Source: Sungkyunkwania multivorans (lineage in GTDB: Bacteria; Bacteroidota; Bacteroidia; Flavobacteriales; Flavobacteriaceae). Taken from it: a stretch of DNA of 64,000 bases. The number at the start of each line of letters is the position of its first letter. Positions within the stretch are counted from its first letter, which is position 1. The stretch covers positions 1-64,000 of the forward strand of contig NZ_JBHTJH010000005.1 of assembly GCF_042675645.1 (NCBI RefSeq), written 5' to 3'. Below, one piece after another: positions 7,908-16,576 of the stretch. Under the pieces are notes generated by a model. That model did no database searches, was not told the DNA's origin, and was given only the letters and a program-made list of their open reading frames with translations. A program made the translations under genes and the position numbers.

Positions 7908-9122
7908 CTATTTCTTCTTTAACAATGCCATGTAAAATCCGTCGTATCCTGATTTTGAGGCAAGTATCTTTCTGTCTTTGACAAAGGTAAAATCTTTTCC
8001 GAATTCTGAGGCTAAAAATTCGTTAACCTGTTCTTGGTTTTCGGAGGGAAGTATCGAACAAGTAGCATAGACCATCTTTCCTCCAGGTTTCACCATCTTG
8101 CTATATTGCTGTAAGATCTCTTGTTGTGTTTTCTTGATGTTATCGATAAAGGATGACTCAAGTTTCCATTTGGCATCTGGATTTCTTTTTAGTACACCCA
8201 AACCGCTGCAAGGAGCATCGATCAGGACCCGATCCGCTTTTTCATGCAATTTCTTGATCACCTTGGTCGAATCGATATGTCGCGGTTCTATGTTATGAGC
8301 CCCGTTTCGTTTAGCTCTCCGTTTCAATTCCTTTAGTTTATTCGCATAGATGTCCATGGCGATGATCTGCCCCTTATTTTCCATTAAAGCTGCCAGATGC
8401 AGCGATTTCCCACCTGCGCCAGCACAAGCATCGACCACCCGCATACCTGGTTGTACCTGTAGAAATTCAGCGACCAACTGGGAGGATGCATCTTGTACTT
8501 CGAAAAGTCCATTTTTAAAGGCCTCGGTTGTGAAGACATTAGCACGTTCCTTAAGCTGTAAAGCGTTTGTATATTTTTTGAGCGGAAACGATTCGATTCC
8601 TTCTTCACGAAGTTGTTTTTGTAGAAGCGCTCTGCTCGTCTTAAGCGTATTGGCTCTTAGAACCACTTCGGCCTGTTGGTTCAAGGCGGTGATCTCTTCG
8701 GTCCATTTTTTCTCGCCAAGTTCGGAGACTCCTAGTTCATCCAACCAATCGGGGATGGACTGGCCAATTCTTCGATCTTTCTTGGCTTCATCAAACTTTC
8801 CTTTGATACGTCTTTCTGGAGTGCTTTGTATCTGTTTCCAGCCTGTAGGTAGTTGATATCCTCTTAGCACTGCCCAAACGGCAAACATTTTCCATAGGTT
8901 GGGACGGTCGAAGTGATTTCCAGCTTCTGCAATATGCGCATACAACCTTCTCCAGCGCACGATGTCGTAGACGGTCTCTGCAATAAAGGCTCGATCTCTT
9001 GCACCCCATCGCTTATCGCGCTTTAGGAGTTTTTCAACCTCTTTGCTGGCATATTCGCCATTGTTAAAAATATTGAAGAGTCCGTCGATGACGGCCAGCA
9101 CTAAATTTCTATGTAGTCTCAT
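7908..9122 (-). CDS. RsmB/NOP2-type RNA cytosine-C5 methyltransferase
   Basis: A 404-residue SAM-dependent methyltransferase acting on cytosine in rRNA or tRNA. The N-terminal 140 residues are NusB-like helical sequence. The catalytic domain has the SAM loop DACAGAGGKS (231-240), C305 in DAPCSG (resolving Cys) and C355 in YATCSI (nucleophile). It is shorter than E. coli RsmB (429) and lacks a PUA domain. It starts at an ATG, 26 bp upstream of the endonuclease gene on the same strand, so the two may be cotranscribed although unrelated in function. The exact target base cannot be named. Confidence 0.9.
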   Translation of the reverse strand: MRLHRNLVLAVIDGLFNIFNNGEYASKEVEKLLKRDKRWGARDRAFIAETVYDIVRWRRLYAHIAEAGNHFDRPNLWKMFAVWAVLRGYQLPTGWKQIQSTPERRIKGKFDEAKKDRRIGQSIPDWLDELGVSELGEKKWTEEITALNQQAEVVLRANTLKTSRALLQKQLREEGIESFPLKKYTNALQLKERANVFTTEAFKNGLFEVQDASSQLVAEFLQVQPGMRVVDACAGAGGKSLHLAALMENKGQIIAMDIYANKLKELKRRAKRNGAHNIEPRHIDSTKVIKKLHEKADRVLIDAPCSGLGVLKRNPDAKWKLESSFIDNIKKTQQEILQQYSKMVKPGGKMVYATCSILPSENQEQVNEFLASEFGKDFTFVKDRKILASKSGYDGFYMALLKKK

Positions 9123-9277
9123 TAGCTGAAAAAATTCGGCAGCAAAGATAGGTTAAATTAATGGTTTATGATGATTGTGTACTAATGACTTTAATAGCTC
9201 TCATCCCGGTAGTTCGGTCTGGGAGTTTTTATTTATATTAACATAAGTTCGTTGTAAAAATCGATTTGCTCAAAAAC

Positions 9278-9384
9278 TGTCACTTCGAGTAATTTTTTTA
9301 GAAAAATTGTATCGAGAAGAAGTTTTTGGACGTAAATTGTTTGTTCTCGATACACCACGCCTTGGCATGGCACTCGAACTGACA
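9278..9384. repeat. 107-bp palindromic repeat, second family
   Basis: Ends TGTCACTTCGAGT and ACTCGAACTGACA are inverted repeats with one mismatch. An inner inverted pair, GTATCGAGA / TCTCGATAC, makes it a nested hairpin. It fills the spacer between the methyltransferase start and the haloperoxidase stop. It is unrelated in sequence to the GTCATTCCG family above. Confidence 0.7.
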
Positions 9385-9404
9385 CAATTTCCTTAAGTCG
9401 TATC

Positions 9405-11327
9405 TTATTCAAAAAACCGGTCGGCAAACTCAATAGCATTCTCCGCAACCTTTTTTCCAACCCGTCTGCCTTCGATATCATCGACAGGAGGATGAATGCC
9501 GCCCCAGATCCGCGATAAACAGGTTTCTATGGCCGCATCGTAAAAAGTGGCCCATTGCAGGGTAATATCTTCCGAGGGCCCCTCTTCGAATTGAAGGAAC
9601 TCATTTTTTGTTGCGGTGAAGGTTTCCAAGCCATTGGGAAAATAAGGAGAGCCTGTGATATGGTGTAGCATCACGGCACTGGCAGTAGAGAAAGTAGAAT
9701 GCCCAGACACATAGCCCGCAAAAGGGGGGGTAGCAAAAGTATAGCGTTGATAGGGCCACCAATTCTCGGCCAATATCCATCCAACACCGGCCGTATCGGT
9801 CAAAGGATCATTCACCGCATCGGGTCCTCGCCATGCCTTGATCTTGATCTTGTTCAAATGTTCCTTATTTGCCCCAACTAAAGGATCATCGATTGTAACC
9901 AATTCGGTGATGCCCTTGGTTAATTTCAAGCCAAATGGATTGTAATTAGGCAGCTCGGGATTTGAAGATTGCCCGACATCTGCTAGAAAGCGAATCGCAG
10001 TGATCGGTCGCACATAGTCATAATGATTTTTGATACTCCAAGCGGCAATCCCAGCATCGTGCAAGGTGCCGGTCATTAAAAAGTAGCTTTTCACATCCCA
10101 TTCCAATTGCGAAAGCGACGGCCCCTTGCCCTTCCATTTTCGTTTAAAATCTGTGTGATAGGAAACCTTATTCAAAAATTGAAGCCAATGTCCAGGGGGG
10201 GATGAGGTATTGGGACCATCGACCCAAAATTCGGCGATGGTTCGCACATAGTCGCCCTGTTTTACTTTGTTCTTTGCATACTTTTTCCCTGTAAAGGGAT
10301 TTTTTGCAGCTTTTCCGCGTTCGTTGTTTTCTGCACGCTCAAAGTAGGCCTTGTATTCGTCAACGGTCCTGGGAATTTGACCTTCCATACTCGTGATACC
10401 CCGTGGCGAAATATCCCATATCTTCGTTTTGTCCGGGTCCAAATAGCTCGACCAATGTTGCACCAATTGAAAGCCCCAACGATAGTTCTTGGAAGAGATG
10501 GTGTCTCTAGAATCGAGATAGGGAGGTGCCCCCGGATCTAGATGAATTGGAAACGGGCCTTCCTTATCTTCAAGCGCAAAAGGAATGACCTCTCCCCAAA
10601 AGTTGGTCAAGAACTCCGTATTGCCAGGAATTAATAGGAAATTCCAATCCTTTAAGGTTTTATCACTTCCTTTTTCTCTAATATAATGTTGAATCTCTAC
10701 GGGCTGCCAGTGATTGGGGTCTCTAAGTTCTCCGACACCAGGTAATTCGGGGCGTAGATTTGGGTTGATACGGCGATAACCTTCAGATTCATGACGATCT
10801 TCTTCTCTAGAGCCATCGTTCAAGCCCAGTTCCAGCACATAGTTGCCGATATAGTTGCCTAGTGCCTCCGGACTCCCCTCAAGATAATCATCATCCATAT
10901 ATTTTTGATCTCCACCATTGCGCTCAAATTCATCGATGATAAAATCGATCGTACGGCCTTTACTCCCGTAATCTTCGTAGCGCATTCTCAATATCATAAA
11001 CGCCGCATAATTGATGGCGATATTTCGAAGGCTATCGACATTTGTAGAGATCTTTTTAAATTTTGAATCAAATGGCAACTCCAATCCGCGTTTGTTCTTT
11101 CCTAAAAAATAGGTTTCCTGTTTCGAGTCATAGGCCGCCCATGCATCATATATGGCGGCGGATGTATGAAAATAATTCCTCGCCTGTACCGTTGGCCCTT
11201 GTCCATCTTCTTGAACGATACGTAACATCACATCCATCCATCGCCTAGCGATCGAATGATCTTCCTGTGAACGACCTTGGCCACAAAGGAAAAGCAAAAT
11301 CAAGAAGATAAAAAAGCTGAATCTCAT
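9405..11327 (-). CDS. Vanadium-dependent haloperoxidase / PAP2 superfamily protein
   Basis: A 640-residue exported protein, signal peptide about 1-20 (cut before QEDH). The C-terminal third keeps the complete PAP2/vanadate pocket: KX6RP (K433, R440), SGH (541-543) and SRX5HX3D (S605, R606, H612, D616). Members either oxidise halides with bound vanadate and H2O2 or hydrolyse phosphate esters; residues deciding between the two are not resolvable by eye. The start codon overlaps the stop of the upstream membrane protein by 4 bp (ATGA), implying translational coupling. In view of the polyprenyl-phosphate-sugar genes nearby, a phosphatase role on lipid phosphates is an alternative to haloperoxidase activity. 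Confidence 0.85.
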   Translation of the reverse strand: MRFSFFIFLILLFLCGQGRSQEDHSIARRWMDVMLRIVQEDGQGPTVQARNYFHTSAAIYDAWAAYDSKQETYFLGKNKRGLELPFDSKFKKISTNVDSLRNIAINYAAFMILRMRYEDYGSKGRTIDFIIDEFERNGGDQKYMDDDYLEGSPEALGNYIGNYVLELGLNDGSREEDRHESEGYRRINPNLRPELPGVGELRDPNHWQPVEIQHYIREKGSDKTLKDWNFLLIPGNTEFLTNFWGEVIPFALEDKEGPFPIHLDPGAPPYLDSRDTISSKNYRWGFQLVQHWSSYLDPDKTKIWDISPRGITSMEGQIPRTVDEYKAYFERAENNERGKAAKNPFTGKKYAKNKVKQGDYVRTIAEFWVDGPNTSSPPGHWLQFLNKVSYHTDFKRKWKGKGPSLSQLEWDVKSYFLMTGTLHDAGIAAWSIKNHYDYVRPITAIRFLADVGQSSNPELPNYNPFGLKLTKGITELVTIDDPLVGANKEHLNKIKIKAWRGPDAVNDPLTDTAGVGWILAENWWPYQRYTFATPPFAGYVSGHSTFSTASAVMLHHITGSPYFPNGLETFTATKNEFLQFEEGPSEDITLQWATFYDAAIETCLSRIWGGIHPPVDDIEGRRVGKKVAENAIEFADRFFE

Positions 11328-13441
11328 GATCGCGAAAATAAAAATTTAAGTGCAGCCACTTCCTCGTTTTCACGCAACCGCCGATAAACAGCAGCGATCA
11401 AACGATCTTCAGGCCATTTCTCTAAATAGCTTGCGCTATATTGCTCCGCCTCGCTATACATGGCGGCTTCAAGCGCACAATGGATTCCGAAGCGTAGCGA
11501 TTGTTTTTCACTCGGATGTTTAAGTTTGACCAACTTCCTTGCTTCGTTAAAGGCTGCTTTATGATCCTTTTCAAAAAAGAAGACCTCCATCTTGTACATT
11601 GGTAGATCGGGATTGTTAGGTTGAAGGCTCTCAGCCTTATCGAATAGCGCTATGGCAAGTGGGTAGTCTTTCATTTCTCGGGAAGCCTTCAACCCAAGAT
11701 ATATCAATTCTTCAACTTCTTTTCTTGTATGTTCAATAGCTTTTGAAGTTGATTTCCCTCGAAGTAAGAGGGCCTCATTTAAATATTTTAAAATAAGGCT
11801 ATCGTTTGGAAAATAATGATCGGCTTCCTCCAAAATGATGGTTGCTTTTTCATGATCATTCCTTAGTAGCGCATTTACTCCATCATCTAAAAGCAGATAC
11901 GCATATTTTTTATCGTTACCTTCCACAGCAATAGGTTTTAATCGTTCTAAAAGGGCTTCTTTTCGCTGTTCATAAAGGGCGTGATCATTTGGGATCATTT
12001 GAAGTGCCTTCAGCATGTAAGCATCACTATGTTGGTAATAGGTTTTATAGACATGTGTTGCAACACGCTCCATGCGGTAAGAATGCATTGTTAAGCTGGA
12101 CTTTACAATAAATACTGGAAGGGAAAGTATGGAAAGCCCTAAGCAGATCGGTAAAATCTTAACCGCGATCGACTCATCCCTTAATTGGCTAAATATATGA
12201 AGAAGAATCACTAGCATTATGATCGCTGGGAAACAAAACAGGTCCCAATCCATAGGTAATGACAACAACGGATTAATGACGATGAGCAACATCATAAAAA
12301 GTACGAAGGAAAGCCCCAAAAGTAAGAGGGTTGGCGATTTCCAATCGATTTTTTTTCGACTTTTGAAAAGGACAGCTATGAGGAATAATAGTACTGGTGA
12401 CCAGTAAAAAAAGGTATTGAATAGGTCTAAAATATGATTCCAGCTTAGCAAGGTGTACTTGTCCAACGGCGCTTCAGGGGCGAATAAGGGTAAGAACAAT
12501 CGATCGATGGCCGGCGTATCGTTCTCGAGTATCATTGGGTCGATATGATCTTCAAAGACAAAGAAATAACCGTAAAGTCCAAAGATGATCGCTGGCAAAA
12601 GGATGCCAAGACCAATTCCTTTCAGGGAGATGACTTTTTTTGTCCAGTTCGCCTTCGGGCTAAATATCAAAAATGCGGTCAAAAGCAAGGAGGGTACAAA
12701 TAGCAGCATCAACAAATGAAAACGCAAAGCTATCAGCAATAGGATGGGCAGTAGCCAAAACAGTTTCTTGTTTTTGGTCTGTACTATTTTTACCAAGGTC
12801 AATAACCAAATCAATGTCAACAAAAATATGAAGCCATACGATTCTAAATGACCAAAATAGACCATAAGAAATGGCGCGGTAGAGCCTGTCAACATCAGAA
12901 TTATCTGCCAAATCCTTGTTTTAACAAAATATAGAACCGTCCAGAGCCAAATAATGATAAAGCTGCATCCGAAGAACGCATTAAGCAACCTAAATGCTTT
13001 TTCATGAGTAATATCGAATAGATATGAGCTTGCGGTGACCAATTTGAAGAAGGTCCATCGCGTTTTGTCATTGTCCAGTTCAAACACAAAAAGGTCTGCG
13101 ACAAAATTTTTAGGAAAGGATGTGGCAATTTGTTCTGAAAAGGGAATAAAGCTTCGAGCATTGCCATAGTAATCCTGTGCGATTGGAAATGCATAGAACA
13201 ACAATCCGTAAGTTGCGCCCACAAGGACAACATTTCTGTATCTTAAAAGGGGCATTTTACACCATTTTTGAATGGTCTCTTGTAATCGCTCACTTCCCGA
13301 TAAAAAGATCGATGCAATGGCGATCAAAGGGATCGTCAGTTTTATACCAATGGGTAAAAAAGCCAAAAAATGCACGCCCCAGAGGCACTCACTGAATAGT
13401 ATTCCTAATAGATATATAAGCACGATGACCATCGCGACCAT
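11324..13441 (-). CDS. Multi-TM GT-C-like membrane protein with TPR-like C-terminus (paralog 1)
   Basis: About 11-12 TM helices fill the first 450 residues, followed by a helical TPR-like region of about 230 residues. Paralogous to the protein at 19209-21146. Shared motifs include DYYG/DFYG in the first long loop, FGHxE, YFFxFEDHID / YFFYFEDHID, a LFLPLF-P segment with PLD-Y-LLS-NHILD, and P(M/I)DWDLF. The layout, with acidic loop motifs and a soluble tail, resembles lipid-linked-sugar GT-C transferases, but no named family is certain. The frame is open to a TTG at 13507; a TACTTTTG box (13512-13505) overlaps that codon, so the ATG at 13441 is preferred. Translationally coupled to the haloperoxidase-like gene. 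Confidence 0.7.
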   Translation of the reverse strand: MVAMVIVLIYLLGILFSECLWGVHFLAFLPIGIKLTIPLIAIASIFLSGSERLQETIQKWCKMPLLRYRNVVLVGATYGLLFYAFPIAQDYYGNARSFIPFSEQIATSFPKNFVADLFVFELDNDKTRWTFFKLVTASSYLFDITHEKAFRLLNAFFGCSFIIIWLWTVLYFVKTRIWQIILMLTGSTAPFLMVYFGHLESYGFIFLLTLIWLLTLVKIVQTKNKKLFWLLPILLLIALRFHLLMLLFVPSLLLTAFLIFSPKANWTKKVISLKGIGLGILLPAIIFGLYGYFFVFEDHIDPMILENDTPAIDRLFLPLFAPEAPLDKYTLLSWNHILDLFNTFFYWSPVLLFLIAVLFKSRKKIDWKSPTLLLLGLSFVLFMMLLIVINPLLSLPMDWDLFCFPAIIMLVILLHIFSQLRDESIAVKILPICLGLSILSLPVFIVKSSLTMHSYRMERVATHVYKTYYQHSDAYMLKALQMIPNDHALYEQRKEALLERLKPIAVEGNDKKYAYLLLDDGVNALLRNDHEKATIILEEADHYFPNDSLILKYLNEALLLRGKSTSKAIEHTRKEVEELIYLGLKASREMKDYPLAIALFDKAESLQPNNPDLPMYKMEVFFFEKDHKAAFNEARKLVKLKHPSEKQSLRFGIHCALEAAMYSEAEQYSASYLEKWPEDRLIAAVYRRLRENEEVAALKFLFSRS

Positions 13442-13580
13442 GCCGTAGTAAGAAGAAATCGTATTTCTAATTATTTTCAACTTTGTAGAATCCTTTGAAA
13501 AATACAAAAGTAACAGCTAATCATCCAATTTGTTCATTTGCGTTGGGAATAATTGTTATTTTGCTGTCCAAATTAGATCA

Positions 13581-15701
13581 ATGCTAACCGATTTAAGATC
13601 GTTTTCTAGTTATAAATTAATAGGCCTGGCCGTTTTGGCGAGTATCATCTGTTTGTCTCCAACACTTTTTAACCATTGGGTAAGTTGGGACGATCCCACC
13701 TATCTCTTGACCAATCCGCTGATCAGGGATCTGTCTTTCGAAGGGATAAAGAAGATCTTTACCACAGAGCAGATCGCGGGTGCTTATGTGCCACTGGTGG
13801 TACTTTCATGGGCGATAGACTACGCTTTAGGCGGTTTGGACCCTACCGTTTTTCATATAACGAACCTCATTATTCATTTATTCAATGTGGTTTTGGTGTT
13901 CTATCTTGCCTTCATCTTATCGAAACGTAGATGGGTGGCTTTTGCGGTGGCAGTCTTGTTTGGGATGCACCCGATGCACGTGGAAGCGGTAGCATGGATC
14001 ACGGCCAGAAAAGACCTGCTTTACACTTTTTTCTTCCTGGGGGCATTGGTGGTATATCATGCTTATAACCAGAAGCGAGACAGCAATGTCGGTTATCTAT
14101 ACTTATTTCTGATACTTTTGTTGTTTCTATGTTCCTTGCTGTCTAAAGGAACGGCGGTCATCTTTCCGCTTATCCTTTTTGTGTTCGATTACTTTTACAG
14201 AAGGAAGGATTGGAAACGTTTGCTCTTGGAGAAGCTGCCTTTCTTTTTCGTCGCTGTGATCTTCACCATCGTGGCGATTGGCGCGCAGGAAAGTGGTGGC
14301 GCGTTGGAAGAAGGTAAGGCGATGAGCTTTATCGATCGTTTGGCGGTAGGATTTTACGGATATTTCATTTATATGGTAAAAGCGATGCTACCTTATGATC
14401 TTAGCGCATTTCATCCCTATGTGAACAAATTGGGACAGCCGAGTCCATGGTACTATTATGCCGCAGCGATTCCTGTAATTGCTACATTCTTGATGCTGGT
14501 TCTCAATTGGAAGCGTTGGCGCCTTCTCAACTTTGGCTTTGCCTTCTTCTTTATTTCTTTGATTCCTGTAATTCAGGTGCTTCCTTTCGGCAGTGCCGTG
14601 ACCGCCGATCGATTCACCTACTTGCCTTATTTTGGCTTGTTCTTCATTATGGCTATCGGTCTGGGTTGGCTGTTTGATAATTTTCGAAATCATCGACGGT
14701 TGATCGCGATGTGTATCGCCTTATATTTTGGATTATTGGGATCAAAAACATTCAATTACTCCAAAACATGGAAGAATGGGCATACCTTATGGAGCAATGT
14801 CATAGAGATATATCCCAACGATTTCCTCGCTTATGCCAATCGATGTGGTGATCTTCTTGCTACCAAAAAATACGAGCAGGGTATCGAAGATTGCTCAAGG
14901 TCGATCCATCTAAATCCGTTGCATGATATCGCCTACTACAATCGCGGGGTCATTTACTCGAGAACAAAGAAGAAGAATTTGGCGGTTGCCGATTTTAATA
15001 TGGCTATCAGCTTGGACAGCGCCTATATTCCTGCCATTCTGAATCGAGGTATCGTCTACACAGAAAATAATGAATTGCAAAAGGGTTTGTGGGATTTCAA
15101 TAGAGTGATAGCCCTCGATTCGCTAGAGGAAAAGGCCTACTACAATCGGTCGATAGCCTACAAGAAAATGGGAAAACTTAGTCTTGCGTTGAGAGACCTT
15201 GATTTTTTGGTCAATAGAAATACGCCTTTTGCGGAGGTATATTTTCAAAGGGGATTGGTGCTGTTGGAATTTAAAAAAGAAAAGGACGCACTCATGTCTT
15301 TTGAAAAGGCATTGCAGCTAGACCCGAATATGACCAAAGTTCATGCGATACGCGGAGGTATTTATTTTAAAAGACAGTTGTTCGATCTTGCACTTTCAGA
15401 ATTGACCAAGGCGATCATCGGTGGAACAAACAGGGTTGAGGTGTATATCAATCGAGGCATCATTTACATGAATCGCGGAGATTATAATCAGGCATTATCC
15501 GATTTCAATCGGGCCGAAAAGATAGCCCCCAACCATTTATTGGTATTTTTGAACCGAGGGGTCTTATTCAAGGCACAGGGCTTGTGCGAACTTGCGATAG
15601 AGGATTTCGAGAAATGCTTGGTCTTGGTCCCAGATTATCAACCAGCGATCGAGGAGATCGATCAGTGTGAGACATTACTTTCTAAGAACCGACGACCATA
15701 A
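13581..15701 (+). CDS. TMTC-like multi-TM protein with TPR repeats, candidate O-glycosyltransferase
   Basis: A 706-residue protein with about ten TM helices (to about 410) and then seven or so TPR units to the end. Loop motifs VSWDDPTYLL (34-43) and HPMHVEAVAW (130-139) with ARKD (142-145) are those of TMTC/PMT-type GT-C enzymes, which transfer sugars from lipid phosphates to proteins outside the cytosol. It is the first gene of a tight operon: the polyprenyl-phosphate-pentose genes follow with gaps of 2, -4, 16 and -4 bp. That makes it the leading candidate for the transferase using their product. The ATG at 13581 is chosen; the frame extends to 13530, but a Thr/Leu-poor extension there overlaps AT-rich promoter-like sequence. 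Confidence 0.75.
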   Translation: MLTDLRSFSSYKLIGLAVLASIICLSPTLFNHWVSWDDPTYLLTNPLIRDLSFEGIKKIFTTEQIAGAYVPLVVLSWAIDYALGGLDPTVFHITNLIIHLFNVVLVFYLAFILSKRRWVAFAVAVLFGMHPMHVEAVAWITARKDLLYTFFFLGALVVYHAYNQKRDSNVGYLYLFLILLLFLCSLLSKGTAVIFPLILFVFDYFYRRKDWKRLLLEKLPFFFVAVIFTIVAIGAQESGGALEEGKAMSFIDRLAVGFYGYFIYMVKAMLPYDLSAFHPYVNKLGQPSPWYYYAAAIPVIATFLMLVLNWKRWRLLNFGFAFFFISLIPVIQVLPFGSAVTADRFTYLPYFGLFFIMAIGLGWLFDNFRNHRRLIAMCIALYFGLLGSKTFNYSKTWKNGHTLWSNVIEIYPNDFLAYANRCGDLLATKKYEQGIEDCSRSIHLNPLHDIAYYNRGVIYSRTKKKNLAVADFNMAISLDSAYIPAILNRGIVYTENNELQKGLWDFNRVIALDSLEEKAYYNRSIAYKKMGKLSLALRDLDFLVNRNTPFAEVYFQRGLVLLEFKKEKDALMSFEKALQLDPNMTKVHAIRGGIYFKRQLFDLALSELTKAIIGGTNRVEVYINRGIIYMNRGDYNQALSDFNRAEKIAPNHLLVFLNRGVLFKAQGLCELAIEDFEKCLVLVPDYQPAIEEIDQCETLLSKNRRP

Positions 15702-15703
15702 TA

Positions 15704-16576
15704 TTGAAAACTATCCATAGCTATATACACCTTTTTCGAGTTCATCAATATGTGAAGAATCTCTTTGTCTTTGCGCCTTTATTCTTTGTATTCGATCTTA
15801 GCCCTGATACCATTGGTAAGGCAATGCTAGCATTTCTTCTGTTTTCTTTGATTGCTAGTGCCGTCTACATCATCAATGATATTTCTGATGTCTATACGGA
15901 CAGGGCTCATCCAATAAAACGCTTTCGTCCAATCGCTTCAGGAGCCATCGCCGTTCCCCATGCTTTACGAATCACCCTTTTTCTATTGATCAGTGGTATG
16001 ATCATTGCCTTTTTGTTCGACCGTGATGTTTTTTTCGTCTTAAGCAGCTATTTAGTGCTCAATGTTTTATACACTTTTTGGCTGAAGCATGTCCCTGTAT
16101 TTGATGTTCTTATCATTGGTCTTGGATTTGTCTTGCGAATTTTAGCCGGCAGTTATGCAACTGATATTGCTGCCTCCAATTGGATATTGGCCATGACCTT
16201 TTTACTGGCCATTTTCCTGGTATTTTCAAAACGAAGGGCCGATCTGGTCTTGATGCAACAAGAGGGGCAGAATTCAAAAAAAAATCTGCGATTATATTCG
16301 ATCAAGTTTTTGGATAGCATCATGGTCTTTCTTGGAGTGGTGATCTGTGTGAGCTATCTCTTCTACACGCGGGATCGCCTGGTGATAGAGCGCTATGGCA
16401 ATATTTGGGTGTTGCTCACTACGCCTTGGGTGGTATTCGGAGTGTTTCGGTATCTATTTTTCTCAAGGTCACATAGCGAATATATCGATCCTACCTCGAT
16501 CATCTTAAAGGATTCATGGCTGCAGGGAATCATTACCGGATGGATCATTACCTTTGTGGTCATCAGATTTATATGA
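15704..16576 (+). CDS. UbiA-family polyprenyl-phosphate phosphoribosyltransferase (DPPR synthase-like)
   Basis: A 290-residue integral membrane prenyltransferase of the UbiA fold. It has the first Asp motif NDISDVYTDR (58-67) followed by HPIKRFRP (69-76), and a second conserved stretch FDVLIIGLGFVLR. The HPxKRFRP signature is that of mycobacterial Rv3806c, which transfers ribose-5-phosphate from PRPP to decaprenyl phosphate, rather than of quinone-forming UbiA. The start codon is TTG, 2 bp after the preceding stop; the family N-terminus (LFRVHQYVKNL) lies just behind it, which supports this start. It catalyses the first step of the polyprenyl-phosphate arabinose route completed by the next genes. 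Confidence 0.87.
   Translation: MKTIHSYIHLFRVHQYVKNLFVFAPLFFVFDLSPDTIGKAMLAFLLFSLIASAVYIINDISDVYTDRAHPIKRFRPIASGAIAVPHALRITLFLLISGMIIAFLFDRDVFFVLSSYLVLNVLYTFWLKHVPVFDVLIIGLGFVLRILAGSYATDIAASNWILAMTFLLAIFLVFSKRRADLVLMQQEGQNSKKNLRLYSIKFLDSIMVFLGVVICVSYLFYTRDRLVIERYGNIWVLLTTPWVVFGVFRYLFFSRSHSEYIDPTSIILKDSWLQGIITGWIITFVVIRFI

Noticed and set aside
9233..9481. 82-codon frame overlapping the haloperoxidase end
   Set aside because: It is formed by the palindromic repeat and the haloperoxidase 3' end in another frame.
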